Assembly: GCF_040954835.1 (NCBI RefSeq)
Contig: NC_090712.1
Coordinates: 2,489,284 to 2,553,283, forward strand
Length of the DNA stretch: 64,000 bases
Source of the DNA: Lepisosteus oculatus
Taxonomy: Eukaryota; Chordata; Actinopteri; Semionotiformes; Lepisosteidae
Reading direction: 5' to 3'
Shown: one piece after another, positions 37,179 to 49,734 of the stretch
Layout of the letters: each line of letters starts with the position of its first letter
How positions within the stretch are numbered: position 1 is the stretch's first letter
Program-made: the position numbers and the translations under genes
Notes under the pieces: model-generated
Database searches by the model: none
Told to the model about the DNA's origin: nothing
What the model saw: the letters and a program-made list of their open reading frames with translations, nothing else

Positions 37179-39730
37179 CCGTCCCGTTAAATGGGTTGAT
37201 CCTTTTTAGAAACAAATCAGACTTCAGACTTTTTTTCCTTATTTTTTTTTTAAAGGATTTTTGCCGAAGTATTCAGCTTTGAAGAATGTCCTTGTTCATC
37301 GGGGGGATTTCTATTAGATTATCTTAAATATGGAGAAATTGTACATGTAAATCAGGAACTGTTCGTTAATTTTTATTTTCCATCAGTCTGTTTAGTATGT
37401 CATATGTTGTCGTTCCCCCTCCCCCCCCCTCCTTGCCACATGATCATAAACATGCCTCTCCCATGATATTCCAGTGCTCAAATATGAACTACAAAGAAGG
37501 ATTATGTTTTAAGAAAGATGAAAGACGTCTGTGGATTTCAATGTACAATGTAACATGTATATATGTTCTTTTCCATATTTGTCAACTTTTAGTCTAAAGA
37601 TTGCATTAACTTTTTTTGGGTAATTGTGGAGCAATGTGACATATGGTGCCTATTCCTTCAACACCAATATGTAAGTACATTCAAATACATTTTTTAAAAA
37701 ATTAACATGCAGAAAAGATCTGGTCTGTTTTGTTTTGGATTTTTATTTTCCAGTAGAAAGCTTAAGCATATGGGAAGCCGAAGTCTCACCACAAAGATCC
37801 CGACAGCTTCAGGGATCTTTGGTTTTATATCCAGCTCAGTTCTCATTACCTTAATTAAACGCGTTATTGGCTTGGTTAGTCAAAATGAGCGAGCTCTTCA
37901 ACCTCCAATTGCAGACAGACCCATAGATCCTGGAGGGTCAGGGTTCTCAAGGACCAGAGCTAGGGGCCACTGATCAAAAGAAATCTTTTAGTCTTATTTC
38001 TGATTCTTATTCATTCAGGGATTTCAAAACAAGGCTTCCCAATGTGGTCCGTTTGGTTTGCCAAAAAGCTTAATTGTTTTTTAGCAAAGGGAATGAAAGG
38101 ATAAGAAAATGAATTCCCATGATGGATATTGAAGGTAAATATTTTGTGTCAAGCACTTAGTTGTAATGAGACTATAGTGTACCTACAAAGAGAGAGATGA
38201 TGGAATTTAGAAAATTGTTTCATCTGGGGGGAGTCTGGCTTTATTCCTGGAGGACCATTGTTTTTTGTCTGATATCAGACCCACATTTACAGCTAAATGG
38301 TTTGTCTCACCTGATGTACTAATGAAATTTAGGACTTCTCTCCAAGCCTTCAAATGGATTGTGGGCATTGTGCTGTGTGAATAAAGTCCAATTTGACCTC
38401 AAAGGCGAAGTATTAGAATAATTAGAAAGGGGTCTTAACAAAATGCTCTGTGGCCCCTGAGGACCTGACATCCTCCCTGCCTTACAGTCAGTGTTCCACG
38501 TTTTTGGTTCTTGTTTTATAGCAACCTACCTCCCTTCAAAAAGCCATTATCAGCCATTGTGTCTTTACTAAACCACACCTGAGAATGTATTCACTGTCCC
38601 CTGGGTAGATATATTGGCTATAATTGTTTTCAGTATTGTAATTTTTCCAGTATTATATATCGGGATGTCTCCCTTCACCGCTGGTGCAAATAAATGCCCG
38701 GCAGTATGGAGCTATAAGTTGGGAGCGTACAGGACTGAAAGTAATGAAACAAGCAATGACATTGGTGATCAGTATTTCCACCTGTCAACTCCTGCAGGAA
38801 CTCGTGGCACCAAACTGTGAGGCTGAGAACTTAATTGCAAGGCAGCTCTCCTTGTTTCATAATTGCTGTGTTTTTACCCGGGAAGCAGAGCCAAAGGTAA
38901 GTTAGGTGTCACATGAACAAAGTAAACACTGAAAATGTAGCCTTACACTGTAACACAGTTAATCAGACCCCTTTTGAAACTGCAAAAAAAGTGAATTCTT
39001 CAAATAAATCTAGAGGCTTTGGAATATCTTTCACTGGCCTAGCTGATCGGTTTCAGAGGGCAGTCAGTAATTCCTGGTTGGCCATTCCTCAGGAGTCACA
39101 GAGTTTCTATTTTTACTTCGTTTTTGCTATTTTTAAAGAATTATTTGACCAGAGTGGACTTCATCTCTAAGTCCTCCCGAACTGTGATGTCCGGGGCTGA
39201 ACCGGGCCTATACTGCTGTAGCACGTAAGAAGGAGATGACCACACGTCTACCTCGACGATGTAGTCTTATCAAAAAATACAATGGTGCACAACTCCAGTT
39301 CCCGAGAGCAAGAATCCAGGAGGGTTTCTTTTAAATCATCCGCAGATGAAGATCTTTGAGACATTTGAAATTGGTCCATTTAAATTATTATGCTCTTAAT
39401 GATCTCATTGAGCTGAAGAGGTGAGAGAAAAACTGACAGACATTGCAGACCTCTGAGACTAGAGTTGTGTGCCACTAAACTAGATCTCTGAAATCTTTAT
39501 TAGCATCTTGATTTTTTCATGTTTATCTTAATGGTGTCTCTTTCTTCTCTCTCTCCAGGCTTTCTGCAACGGGTCAATTGCAAACATTTTATATATGAAG
39601 TATTTTAAATGTGTATATATATTGGAACTTTTCCAAAGCATCTTTGTATTAGTTAGGATGATTAAAACAGTTCAGAAATCAGATGACATTGTTTCTTGCA
39701 TTGTCAATAAATCTAAAAATGGAAACTAAC
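37179..39730 (+). other. ppm1g: PPM1G 3' UTR and downstream flank
   Basis: No coding exon is seen. The nearest strong AATAAA-type signals are at about 38379-38384 and at 39706-39711; the latter is followed by a GTCTC...GTTGG GT-rich stretch and would give a 2.5-kb 3' UTR. Diverged interspersed-repeat pieces lie at about 37845-37980 (with CCTGGAGGGTCAGGGTTCTC) and 38225-38350. Which signal is used cannot be told from the sequence. Confidence 0.45.
39706..39711 (+). promoter_or_regulatory. ppm1g: Candidate distal PPM1G polyadenylation signal
   Basis: AATAAA about 2.5 kb past the stop codon, with a GT-rich element just downstream. An earlier AATAAA near 38379 is an alternative. Confidence 0.35.
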
Positions 39731-40462
39731 GTGTCTCAAAACTCTTGTTGGTTTTATAGTGGCAAGGTGGGCTTTCAGGTTTCAGGCACAACGAGGAAAC
39801 GAGTTGTACTCTGAACAGTAAGATTCTAAAATATTTTTGGACTCAAATGTGTTAATGAGGTGTTTTCTTAAGAATTCGGGGTTAAGGAAGAGTTCGCATA
39901 TATGTATATACTATCAAAAGAAACCACTCACTCGCTCAAGAAAAATAGAAGTACACAGATTCTGGATATTGATTAAACGCTGGCGTTTTGATTGATCGTT
40001 TGTGACTCACTATGATACATGCATGAGATGCGATGACTGTTAACTGAGCACTCAGTCACCTTATTAGTGAGACGGTTCATTTGGGCACAGATGATGAAGT
40101 GATCTAAACCGTTGAATGATGTCTGGTGAAGATCAAGACCGAAACACAGGAAGGAAATCGTGTGCCCTAATGATCAAGAGATCAACGCCTTTGGGATTTA
40201 GGATTGATGGACGTTGCATTAAATATATTCACTGTTGCGTTGTCATAATCTGGAGAAGAATGTGGTTGATGTCTAGATGTCTTTTAAAAACTCCGACCGT
40301 AGTACTTGGATGTTCATCTGACTCAGGCTTGCGTTTTGGAAACATTACTTGTGAATGAGTTACCTGTATTTTAGCCTAAATCAGATTTATCAGATTTTAT
40401 CATCTTTAATTTTCTATCACTTGCTTATGAAAACGATTATCAAAAACGCGCTTCACTGTGAT

Positions 40463-40549
40463 ATGGAGAGCAAGCTGGGGTATGCGAAAAGACAAATTCC
40501 TAATGCAAGAAATTGTATATGGCTAATAAAGTTATCTTATCTTGTCTTA
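40463..40549 (+). mobile_element. tRNA-derived SINE, 3' end only
   Basis: Has GGAGAGCAAGCTGGGGTATG, AATTCCTAATGCAAGAAATT and a terminal TTATCTTATCTTGTCTTAT, showing the complete tail of the family at 4374-4634. The tRNA-like head is absent (5' truncation). In the PPM1G-MTRF1L spacer. Confidence 0.8.
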
Positions 40550-40969
40550 TATTCCGATATCACGATTCAATGCCTGTAAAATGAACACTCATCCGCAGTG
40601 CAGAACTATCCCTTTGTAGAGGCACGGTCGGGGTGACTTCAGGGTGAGCTCTAAAATTGTAAAATAAATTTTACAATGAGTTACAAAAAGTTACAATTAA
40701 CTCAATTTAAGATCTTATTCCTCCACTTTCCCCTCATTATTATTTATGCAAAGTTTTTTTTTCAAAACGTTCCAATAACTGGAAAAGATTCCGGGAAATG
40801 ACTGTTGCCAATGAATAAGTATGGTTTATGTAGTAATTACACTTTCCAAATAAATGTCAGCGACACCAGCAGATTTATCCGGCAATAATGCAAAGTATTT
40901 CCAAGAATGTGTGGGGTGATCCTACATTATCTAGAACTCATCGTGATACTGTTATTTAAACAGGAAAAA

Positions 40970-40994
40970 AACAAACAAACAAACAAACAAACAT
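40970..40994. repeat. (AAAC)n microsatellite
   Basis: Five to six AAAC/ACAA units in the PPM1G-MTRF1L spacer. The rest of that spacer (39731-41600) shows no recognised gene apart from a SINE tail at 40463-40549. Confidence 0.9.
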
Positions 40995-41624
40995 CCTCAG
41001 TCCGGGAACTGTGTCTGACAATATCCTTCAGTTAGATCAGCGGTCTCTTCTTGTTTGGAAAATGATATGGATTATTGATCTTACTGATTGATTGACCTTA
41101 TTGATCTTTTCTATCCTGTAGGTCTAAGCGACACAGGCGAAAAGGTCAAACGTTCACACCGTCGGAGCCAAAACAGGCTGAATATGACACCCCGGGCTTC
41201 AGCTGGATACACAAACAATAGACTGTAAAAATGCAAATATATCAGAACATGTTGCAGGATGCCTGCCTTTCACACCTGTAAAGGTGCAAACGGACTCTCG
41301 TAATTTAATCACGAAAACAGAAGCATCGTGTGAAATTATACAGAATTTACTTGTCAGTGATTTTAGTATTACCGAGAACAAAAATCTTCTTGATCCAACT
41401 GTTTTACTTTACGACTTTAGTTTTTTTTCTGTTACAGCACCACCTATAGAAATCATTGCGTCTGTGCTGAAACACCTCTACAGACACACGGGCCGGTAGT
41501 TGTAATTGTAACCCTTATCGAGTTGCACACTATCTCCCTCCCTGCAACCATACGCTTGCCTGACCAGAAAGCTATCTGCGCATTTGTTCCCTTTTATATG
41601 GTAAGCGCTGTACTACTAATTGTG

Positions 41625-41680
41625 AGCCTTGCGCATGCGGCTGTGAGCTAAGTAATATGGTGGTGTTCAGGGAGATCGGA
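41625..41680 (+). promoter_or_regulatory. mtrf1l: MTRF1L promoter with NRF-1-like and YY1-like sites
   Basis: TTGCGCATGCGG at 41629-41640 matches the NRF-1 palindrome (TGCGCATGCGC), and AATATGGTGG at about 41654-41664 resembles a YY1 site. NRF-1 and YY1 commonly drive nuclear genes for mitochondrial proteins, which fits the gene that begins at 41901. Inference from motif and position only. Confidence 0.55.
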
Positions 41681-41900
41681 AGCTCTGCGGTGGGCGAACA
41701 CACTTTGGGAATAAAATTAGATGAAAACTTTCATTTCCGAGCTTGGCGTGCGCTAGTCTAGTTTAGGGTCATCGTGTTGCGGCTTGTTCTGTGGGCGCCG
41801 TGGGTGGAGAACAGTGGTAGCGCACACAATGTCATGTGCAGTTTTGCACGCTGGGTATTAAAACAGCCGCATTTTAAAGACACCAGATTATTCAAAGGCG

Positions 41901-43681
41901 ATGTCTATCTCGATCGTGGCCTTACGGACTGTGAGCTGCAGTGCCAGAGTGCACAGCTGGGCCGCTGCCCGCTCCGCTCTCCGGAGACTTTCTCAGAGGT
42001 GCTGCCCTGACAGGATCCCTGTGTCTGTGGGAGGAAGGCAGCCATGCAGACTATCAGGAGACCCACGGATGGGAAGGAGTGTGCATCTTTCTCACCCCGC
42101 GATGACTACAAACTTGCTCTCACCCGAGGAGCTGTTCCGAGAGAGATCGCTGCAGAGCTATCTGGAGAGGCTGGAGGCGGACTACAAGGACTTCTTGAAG
42201 AGAGTAAACACAGATGAAGGCCGACTGAACGAGGAGGAGAGTCTTAGAGCGCTACGGAGAAAAATCGCGACTTTGACCCCCTTAATAGATGATTTGATCA
42301 CTTTGAGGCTAAAAGAGGAGGATTTGAAAGCCACAGAGGCTTTACTGAAAGGTGAGAGTAACGCGAGGTGCAGGTGATGAGCATCAGTCATCTGTGTATT
42401 TTCCAAAATACAGGACGCCATTATAAGAGACGTGGGAACTATGTGGAAGTGTATTTAACAAAGGAAAGAACAGACACTCCCACACACCCTGTCAATAAGT
42501 GTTGTCAAAGTTCACACTGGCCTCTTCCAAGTCTGTATCCAAGAGATGATCGGCTGAAGTTCCTCAGCTCCAGCTGAACTTCCAAACTAAAGAGTTTAAA
42601 GAGAGACTTGAGTGGATTAGTCTCCAGTTCTTCCAATGTTGCTAAAAGGCAAGTGTGTGGGGGGGTTACAGAGACACGATGCACAAGGTTTCTGCTATAG
42701 TTTTCACAATGATGTGTGCAAAAGGCTTAATCCTGTTACTGCATCGGTAGGGGCTAATGGCTTTTCCCAAATGCTGTTGTCAAGACTTTGCAATGTGCAC
42801 TGCTTGGCACTAATATTATTACTTCTGTGCATGACTTGATCTTAGCATGAGTATTTAAAAATGCTTAGCCCTTTTTTGGATCTGATATAATATTTCCTGC
42901 CTGTTTGATTATGGATTTTTCAAAGATTGTCTGCAGGGAGGGGTGCTCTTTCACTCCTATGACCTTCAAAGCTGTCTGGATGAGGCGGGTCATTTGTGAT
43001 TTAAAATGAACTGATAGATGGCCAAACCACACTGAAATACCATACCTGATAATGCTCTCGATTACAGCACGGTTGAAGAGTAGCATTACTTCCTGTCAAA
43101 CCCCAAACACTCTTAGTCTTTGCAGGAAATATAAGCGCTGCTGAACTTTGGAGCAAACACTCAACATGAGTAGTCCAGCACAGGTTACTGTCTATGTGTA
43201 CACCTAAGTACTTATATGAATCGACCTGAGTGATAAGTTCATTGTGGATTACTACCTGTGAGTGATCACCAACTGCTCTGGGATCGAAAACTATTTCTTC
43301 TTTTTTTAATTCGGAATTAGGCTATTGTTGTCACACCATTGCTCAAACCTTTGCATTTCTGACATGTATACAGATCAGCTGCTTCCTCTATGCATTAAGC
43401 CAAGAACAGCTGTATCATCTGAGAATTTGAAAATGAAGTTGCTTTGACTACTGCTTGTTCAATCACTTGTATAAAGTGTGAACAGAACTGGAGAGCTCAC
43501 ACAGCCCTGAGGGGCACCTGTGCTTATAGATCGTGACTCGGAAAGAGTTTTGTTGACCCTGACATACTGACGTACTGTGTATGATTTGTTTAAAATGAAT
43601 GGTATGATCTTATAATGTTATGGTTAACGGACATTTGCTTATCAATAGATGGGGCTGCAGCAAATTAAATGGAGAGCTGAA

Positions 43682-43713
<32 letters not shown>

Positions 43714-46700
43714 TGCTCACACTTATATAGCGCTTTTCTGGACACTCCACTCAAAGCGCTTTACAGGTAATGGGGACTCCCCTCCACCACCACCAATGTG
43801 CAGCCCCACCTGGATGATGCGACGGCAGCCATAGTGCGCCAGAACACTCACTGATAGCTCCCCAGATATCAGTGGGGAGGAGAGCAGAGTAATGAAGCCA
43901 ATTCATAGATGGGGATTATTAGGAGGCCATGATTGATAAGGGCCAATGGGAGATTTAGCCAGGATGTCGGGGTTACACCCCTACTCTTTTCGAGAAACGC
44001 TCTGGGATTTTAAATGACCACAGAGAGTCAGGACCTCAGTTTTACGTCTCATCCGAAAGACGGCACCTGTTTACAGTATAGTGTCCCCATCACTATACTG
44101 GGGCATTAGGACCCACATGGACCACAGGGTGAGCGCCCCCTGCTGTCCCCAGTAACACCTCTTCCAGCAACAATCTTAGTTTTTCCCAGTAGGTCTCCCA
44201 TCCAGGTACTGACCAGGCTCACACCTGTTTAGCTTCAGTGGGTTGCCAGTTGTGAGTAGTACAGATGAAAAGTATTCCTAGTGTATTTAAAACTGGGAGC
44301 AAGAGGGACTTTTTGTGGGAATTCTTTAGCCAGCAGCCATATCGCCCTGAAACTCACATCTGGCAACCCACTGAAGCTCAGCAGATGTGAGCCTGGCCAG
44401 TACCTAGATAGGAAAAAACTAAGGTTGCTGCTGGAAGAGGTGTTAGTGAGGCCAGTAGGGGGCATTCACCCTGCAGTCTGTGTGGGTCCTAATACTCCTA
44501 GGTCACTATACTGTAAAAGGCACCGTCCTTCGGATGAGACGTAAAACTGAAATCCTGGCTCTCTGTGGTCATTAAAAATCCAAGGGTGTCTCTCGAAAGG
44601 AGTAGAGGTGTTACCCTGACATCCGGGCCAAATTTCCCATTGGCGTTTACCAATCGTGACCTCCTAATAATCCCCATCTATGAATTGGCTTCATCACTCT
44701 GCTCTCCTCCCCACTGATAGCTGGTGTGTGGGGAGTGTACTGGTGCACTATGGCGGTCGTCGCATCATCCAGGTGGGGCTGCACAATGGTGGTGGAGGGG
44801 ATCCCCATTACCTGTAAAGTGCCTTGGAGTGTCCAGAAAGTGCTGTGTAAGTTGAAGCAATTATAGGAAGGCTCCACAGTCAAAACGTATGCTTTCTTGC
44901 TTCTCTTTTCAGCATGGAATAAACCTCTTACTTGTTCCTTGTTTATTATATGTTTATTACGATTGTCTTACTGGACAAGTCTCCTGAGCCGCTCTTTGTG
45001 CTCGTGTTTCAGACGACGATGCTGAAATACGCGAGCTTGCTGAAAAGGAAAGGGTCCTGGGCCAGGAAGAAGTACAAGGTTTGAAGAAAAAGGTAGAAGC
45101 CAATGCAGAAGCGTCCACCATTGGAGTGCACTAGAGGTTTTATGTTTTTTTGTCATATATATGTATAACTGATAAAAGGAGATTTTTATGTTGTACGTAA
45201 GGTTTAAAAGATTAAACATCAATTGCTTCAGGATGTTCAGAGTTCACAGCACTGTGGTCATATTTATCCTGCAGTCCATGTCATTTTCAGGTATTTATTT
45301 GTTTGCTGCAGTTCAACAGATTCCAAAAACTTTTAATGAATAAATGAATATGTTATATTGTACAGTATGTCCTTGCATTTATTTTTATATTGTTGGCTTG
45401 GATAGATTGGGTATCCATCAAAAAACACTGTGTGAAAAAAACCCTTTCAGCCAAGCTACAGTTTAATTAAAAAATAAAGCAATAACCTTTTTGTCTGGAT
45501 GAGAGCAGGTAAACTGTGCCCAATATAGTAAATCATCAAATGTTTGGAGCTTGATCATGCATTTTCTGTAGATACAAATACCTGTAGGTATAAATGACTT
45601 ACAAGCCAACAGAGGGTTTTAAAAAAAGACAAAAAGTGAATTTGTTTGGCTGAATGTGATTTCAGATCCTTTCTCACCTGGTTCCCACTGAAGAGGCTGA
45701 CGAAGGCGACCTGGTCTTGGAGGTGACAGCGGGCGTCGGGGGACAAGAGGCAATGCTCTTTGCGGCCGAGATTTTCCACATGTACCAGAACTTCGCCTCT
45801 TTCCAGGGATGGAGGTTCGAAACCCTGGAGTATTTCCCCAGTGAAATCGGTGAGCGCTTGGAATTCAGAACGCAGATGACTCCAGAAATAGCTCAGTTGA
45901 TCACTTTCTTGAGGAGAGACCACAGGAAGGACCTCCATTTTGCAATGCACAGCAGGACTCGCGATGGAGAAATGAAAAATACTAAGGCTTAAAATAAGTG
46001 TAATCTATGATATGTATATATGAGATAATCTAGTTAGGGTAAAAGGTTCTCCACATTTTACGTCTTTGTTGAAATATATATTGCAATCGAAAAGTGGATA
46101 TTGATCTCAAGCTAGGTTACCTGGATATGTGCACTTTGCGGTGTGCCTTGTTGCCTAAGGGGGTACGTCTCTTGTTCTGACGCAGGGGGACTGCGGCACG
46201 CCGTGGCCAGTGTCAGCGGGGTGCAGTGCTACAGGCGCATGAAGTACGAGGGAGGTGTGCATCGCGTGCAGCGGGTGCCCAGGACCGAGAAGCAGGGCCG
46301 GACTCACACCAGCACCATGACGGTGGCAGTGTTGCCCCAGCCCACCGAGGTGAGGGGGTCAGTCGAGATAAAAGACCTCTGAGTGACTGCCGTCTACCTG
46401 CAGCAGGTGGACCCTGAGGCCGCAGCCCTGTGTTCTCCTTGCCAGACATTTGGAAGAGATTGGTGTTTTGCGGTCTGCGCCATTGTTTGAATGGTAAACC
46501 TTACCTTTACAGGTGGACTGTTCTGTTAAAAGTGGGCAGTCTCGTGCCCCTTTCCTGCTGTGGATGGGGGCAGCTTTCACTAATGTCACTGCAGGCTTGC
46601 AGGTGTCTGGCATGCAAGAGCCTGTATCGCAGACAGGTGTGAACACATCTTTGGGTCCCCAGAGACCAGAAGATCTTCAGAAACAAAGGGAAAACCTTTA

Positions 46701-48694
46701 ACCCTTAAATCAAGTGCTACGTAAGATCTGCACTGTCACACCAGACTTTTCGTTGTTTAATACTGTAAGTATTAACAGTAGATTTACCATAATTCGATTT
46801 TTACTGTATGCTGAAATTGTAGGTCCTTTGTGATTTCCTGAATAGGATTCTGCAAGACAGAAAAAATTAGAGAATGCCTGGTCTGTTTGTTCCTGTTAAA
46901 AGCCGAACGTGCATCAACCGTATTATACAATTCTTGAATATGCCCAACATTTTGTGCACATCGAGGTGGGGTCAGTTTTTTCCCCCCAAGAACCTCAATC
47001 TCTGTTTGTTGTTTTGTCTTCCTTGCCGCAGATTAATTTCACGATTAATGCGAAGGACCTGCGGATCGAGACGAAGCGAGCCAGTGGAGCCGGAGGCCAG
47101 CATGTCAACACGACTGACAGCGCTGTGCGGATTGTACACCTCCCGACAGGTGAGGGGGCTTCCCTGCGTTTGTCTGGCCCTTTCCATCCCAAAGGAGCCC
47201 CCAAAGCTCTCCATGTACGGGAGAGAACCCACTTCATCCTCCGCGGGAACGGATGACAGGCGCACCGCATGGCAGATAGGGAGAACACGTGAGGACAGTT
47301 GAATTAGGGGCCCATTATTGGACAAGTAAGCCACTATTTCTGCAGGACGTCGACTTCAGTGTGGCTTCTACATTACTGGCCACTGCTGTATCTGTTGCAA
47401 ATGTCACTATAGCAAATAAGCAATTGATTGACACTGGCTTATACAAAAACACAAGGCGAGGTGTCCAGTCCACGAGGTGCTTTCAGACATCTCTTCTGCT
47501 ACAAAGGCTCAAATTAGTTGGTTATTCAAATACTCAAATAATGGGTGCAGCTCCTCCTCATATCAAGACTGAGGTGAAATCAAGAGCTGTTTATCTTGTA
47601 ATTAAGGCAGTAACCTACAAATGAAAGCAGAATCAAGTAAGCACCTGCATTGCCATGTTTGTATGACACATTTCCAACATTCGGCATCTAATATTATTAA
47701 AAGCGGCCTCCAGTTTTAACTCGGGAGTTACAGATGCAGAAGTAAAATTTACTGCGATGGTCCTGCAGGGTACGACGAGAAAGGGGACAGAAAAAGAGGA
47801 CCGTGTGGCCCATTTGGTTGTTAGTAGTTAATTGATTGAGGGATCTGATCCAGCTCTTTCTTCATAGTACAGCAAAAATACTTGGGTTGATTGCCCCCTT
47901 TGGTGTAAAATTCAGGTGTGGTTTCTGAGTGCCAGCAAGAGAGGTCTCAGCTGAAAAACAAGGAGAAGGCCATGACAGTGCTCCGCGCCAAGCTCTACAG
48001 CATGAAGCTGGAGGAGCAGATGAGCAAGCGGTACAGTGCGCGCAAGCTGCAGGTGGGTGCGCGTCCGACGCGGCGTCCGCAGCTCGAGAAGTCCGCGTGT
48101 TCGTTCAGTCTCTCGCTGGCTGGCAGTCCTCGCCAGCTCCTCATCCTGCAGGGTATTGTCTTTAATGTGCTGCCCTCTGATGTCCGAGGCTTCCTGGTGC
48201 TCGACAATCCACAATCCAGAGTCCAGAACGCCGTACTTTTGAGGAACATTAGTCGTTCTGCTTAAAAAATATCCTGTATGGCATCTGCTTAATTCCTTGC
48301 ATGTTCTACAACTGGCACAGCAATTAATTCCACTACTGTATCAGCTGTCTGAAATGCCAACAACAGATCACTGTAGAAACAAACACTGAACTTACTGTAT
48401 TTTTCCTGTTTACTTCATTCACTCAGAAGGAAAATATATATATATACACTCTTCCAAGAAAACACAAACAAATGGCTTCTATTTTGGCAGATTGGATCCA
48501 GGGGAAGATCTGAGAAGATTAGAACCTACAATTTCCCCCAGGACAGGGTGACTGACCACAGGATTAGCAAAATCGTGTACGATATCAAGAGCTTCATGCT
48601 GGGGAAGGAACAGCTCAATGACGTGATTCAATCTTTACAGGACTTTTCTGAGCAGGAATCTCTCTTGGACATTCTGAAAGAAAATGAACTCTGA
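41901..48694 (+). CDS. mtrf1l: Mitochondrial translation release factor 1-like, complete, 7 exons
   Basis: Class I peptide chain release factor (mtRF1a) that ends translation at UAA and UAG in mitochondria (family knowledge). Exons: 41901-42351, 45013-45092, 45666-45849, 46186-46349, 47032-47149, 47916-48052, 48491-48694; 1338 nt in frame, 445 aa; all GT-AG. The catalytic GGQ is at 314-316 ([18 protein letters not shown]); the codon-reading PxT is PRT at 270-272, without the insertions that mark MTRF1, so this is MTRF1L. The C-terminal [19 protein letters not shown] is conserved. The first 36 residues are rich in Ser, Arg and Ala with no acidic residue, as for a mitochondrial presequence. The protein is longer than human (380 aa) because of about 40 extra N-terminal residues; in-frame ATGs at 42069 and 42102 are alternatives but would lose the presequence. 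Confidence 0.96.
42866..43565 (-). mobile_element. LINE fragment, reverse transcriptase
   Basis: Minus-strand translation gives [19 protein letters not shown], a decayed FSDDT catalytic box (F/YxDD), then IPEQLVITH, and finally [20 protein letters not shown] and [17 protein letters not shown]. This is the palm-to-thumb end of a non-LTR reverse transcriptase, L2/CR1/Rex-like. Several stops. The segment 42880-43290 is about 95% identical by eye to 57915-58326. In MTRF1L intron 1, antisense to the gene. Confidence 0.85.
43683..43713. repeat. (AAT)n microsatellite
   Basis: About ten AAT units forming the tail of the adjoining minus-strand 5S-SINE. Confidence 0.95.
43714..44257 (-). mobile_element. 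5S rRNA-derived SINE, minus-strand member of an inverted pair
   Basis: Tail (TATATAGCGCTTTTCTGGAC, TCAAAGCGCTTTACAGGTAA) at the left, then the body, then the 5S-like head (GTCTCCCATCCAGGTACTGA, CTTCAGTGGGTTGCCAGTTG) at the right. The outermost head is lost. Lies 70 bases from an oppositely oriented copy in MTRF1L intron 1. Confidence 0.9.
44328..44864 (+). mobile_element. 5S rRNA-derived SINE, plus-strand member of an inverted pair
   Basis: The head AGCCATATCGCCCTGAAACTC is close to the 5S rRNA start, followed by CAACCCACTGAAGCTCAGCA and GTGAGCCTGGCCAGTACCTA. Body and tail (AAGTGCTGTGTAAGTTGAAGC) follow. A small deletion removes part of GGATGGGAGACC. Head-to-head with 43714-44257. Confidence 0.9.
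47795..47880 (+). repeat. Dispersed repeat family A fragment
   Basis: Contains GAGGACCGTGTGGCCCATTT, GTTGTTAGTAGTTAATTGAT and GATCTGATCCAGCTCTTTCT. Ends about 35 bases before MTRF1L exon 6 (47916). Confidence 0.65.
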
Positions 48695-48720
48695 GAGCTG
48701 ATGTTGTTCGCTAGTTTGGT

Positions 48721-48731
48721 AATAAAATAAA
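48721..48731 (+). promoter_or_regulatory. mtrf1l: MTRF1L polyadenylation signal
   Basis: Two overlapping AATAAA hexamers 27 bases past the stop codon, followed by a TGTGTG-rich stretch at 48755-48763. This gives a very short 3' UTR of about 50-60 bases. Confidence 0.8.
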
Positions 48732-48769
48732 GCTGTGCTTTAATTGAGCAGTGGGAATGTGTGTAATTT

Positions 48770-49600
48770 ATTCCTGACCCCTGGAGAAAGCTCCACAGCT
48801 GAACTCTGCTTTCCATTTCAAGGTAGAATCAACCTCTGCTCGTTGGTTTGCAACCTGTACATTGGCACAGCTCCACATTCAGACTTATTCCTCCTTCCGG
48901 GAATTGTAAATGCTGTCAAAAATTAATGAAATTGTTTAATTACAGAAATGTGTGTGATCTTGTCTTTCCCACCAAAATGGGAAGGTTATTCAGTCATAAG
49001 AACGTTAAGGATACATTTTAAAAACTCCTTTGAATGCAGTCATCTCAAATTAAAACTAAACTTAATTTTTGATGTGACAGCATAGTTTCTTTTCTTGCAC
49101 ATTCATGGGCATTCAGTATAAGCTGCTATTTTTCAGTGGTAATGGGACTTTTTCAAAGTTTTTGCCTAATTGAAAGTCATTTATTTTTTGTATCTGTTGC
49201 TTTTTTGAGTGGTGCTAGTTTGGCTTATATGAAAAACCAAACTATCAGCATGCAAACAAGCTAGGTGGGCCAAATGTCTTCCAGTTGATTGTGACAAACA
49301 CAAAGCATTGTAATACACTATTAAAAAAAAAGTTATTTATTTTAATGTATGCTAAAATATTTTACAGACTTAATTCTAGATTATCTTCGATTAAATGCAT
49401 GCCAGCTGTACAGTTGGTTCACAATATGAAATCTTAAATTTTGAAAGAGACTTAGTATTTGCTTTACTATGTATATTTTACCAAGTAAGGATTATTACAA
49501 AAAATAAATGCCCTGGTTTTATCAGTTTATATGTGCTGAAACTTTAAAAATCAAAACCCGAAATCTTTTTAAAGTCTGAATTTAACCCCCTTGTCCGGTG
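48770..49600. other. MTRF1L-FBXO5 spacer
   Basis: AT-rich sequence without a recognised gene or repeat. It ends where GC rises into the FBXO5 promoter at about 49600. Confidence 0.45.
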
Positions 49601-49734
49601 AACCAATTTGAACCTGTGACGCCGGACGCCTTGGTGTGCTGGCTCTTGTAAGAAAAATGGAATTCGCAGCACAGTCCTTCTGGCGCTTGATCAGTGGACC
49701 CTGCCCGGAGGAAGTCCCTCCCCCTTTCTCACGC

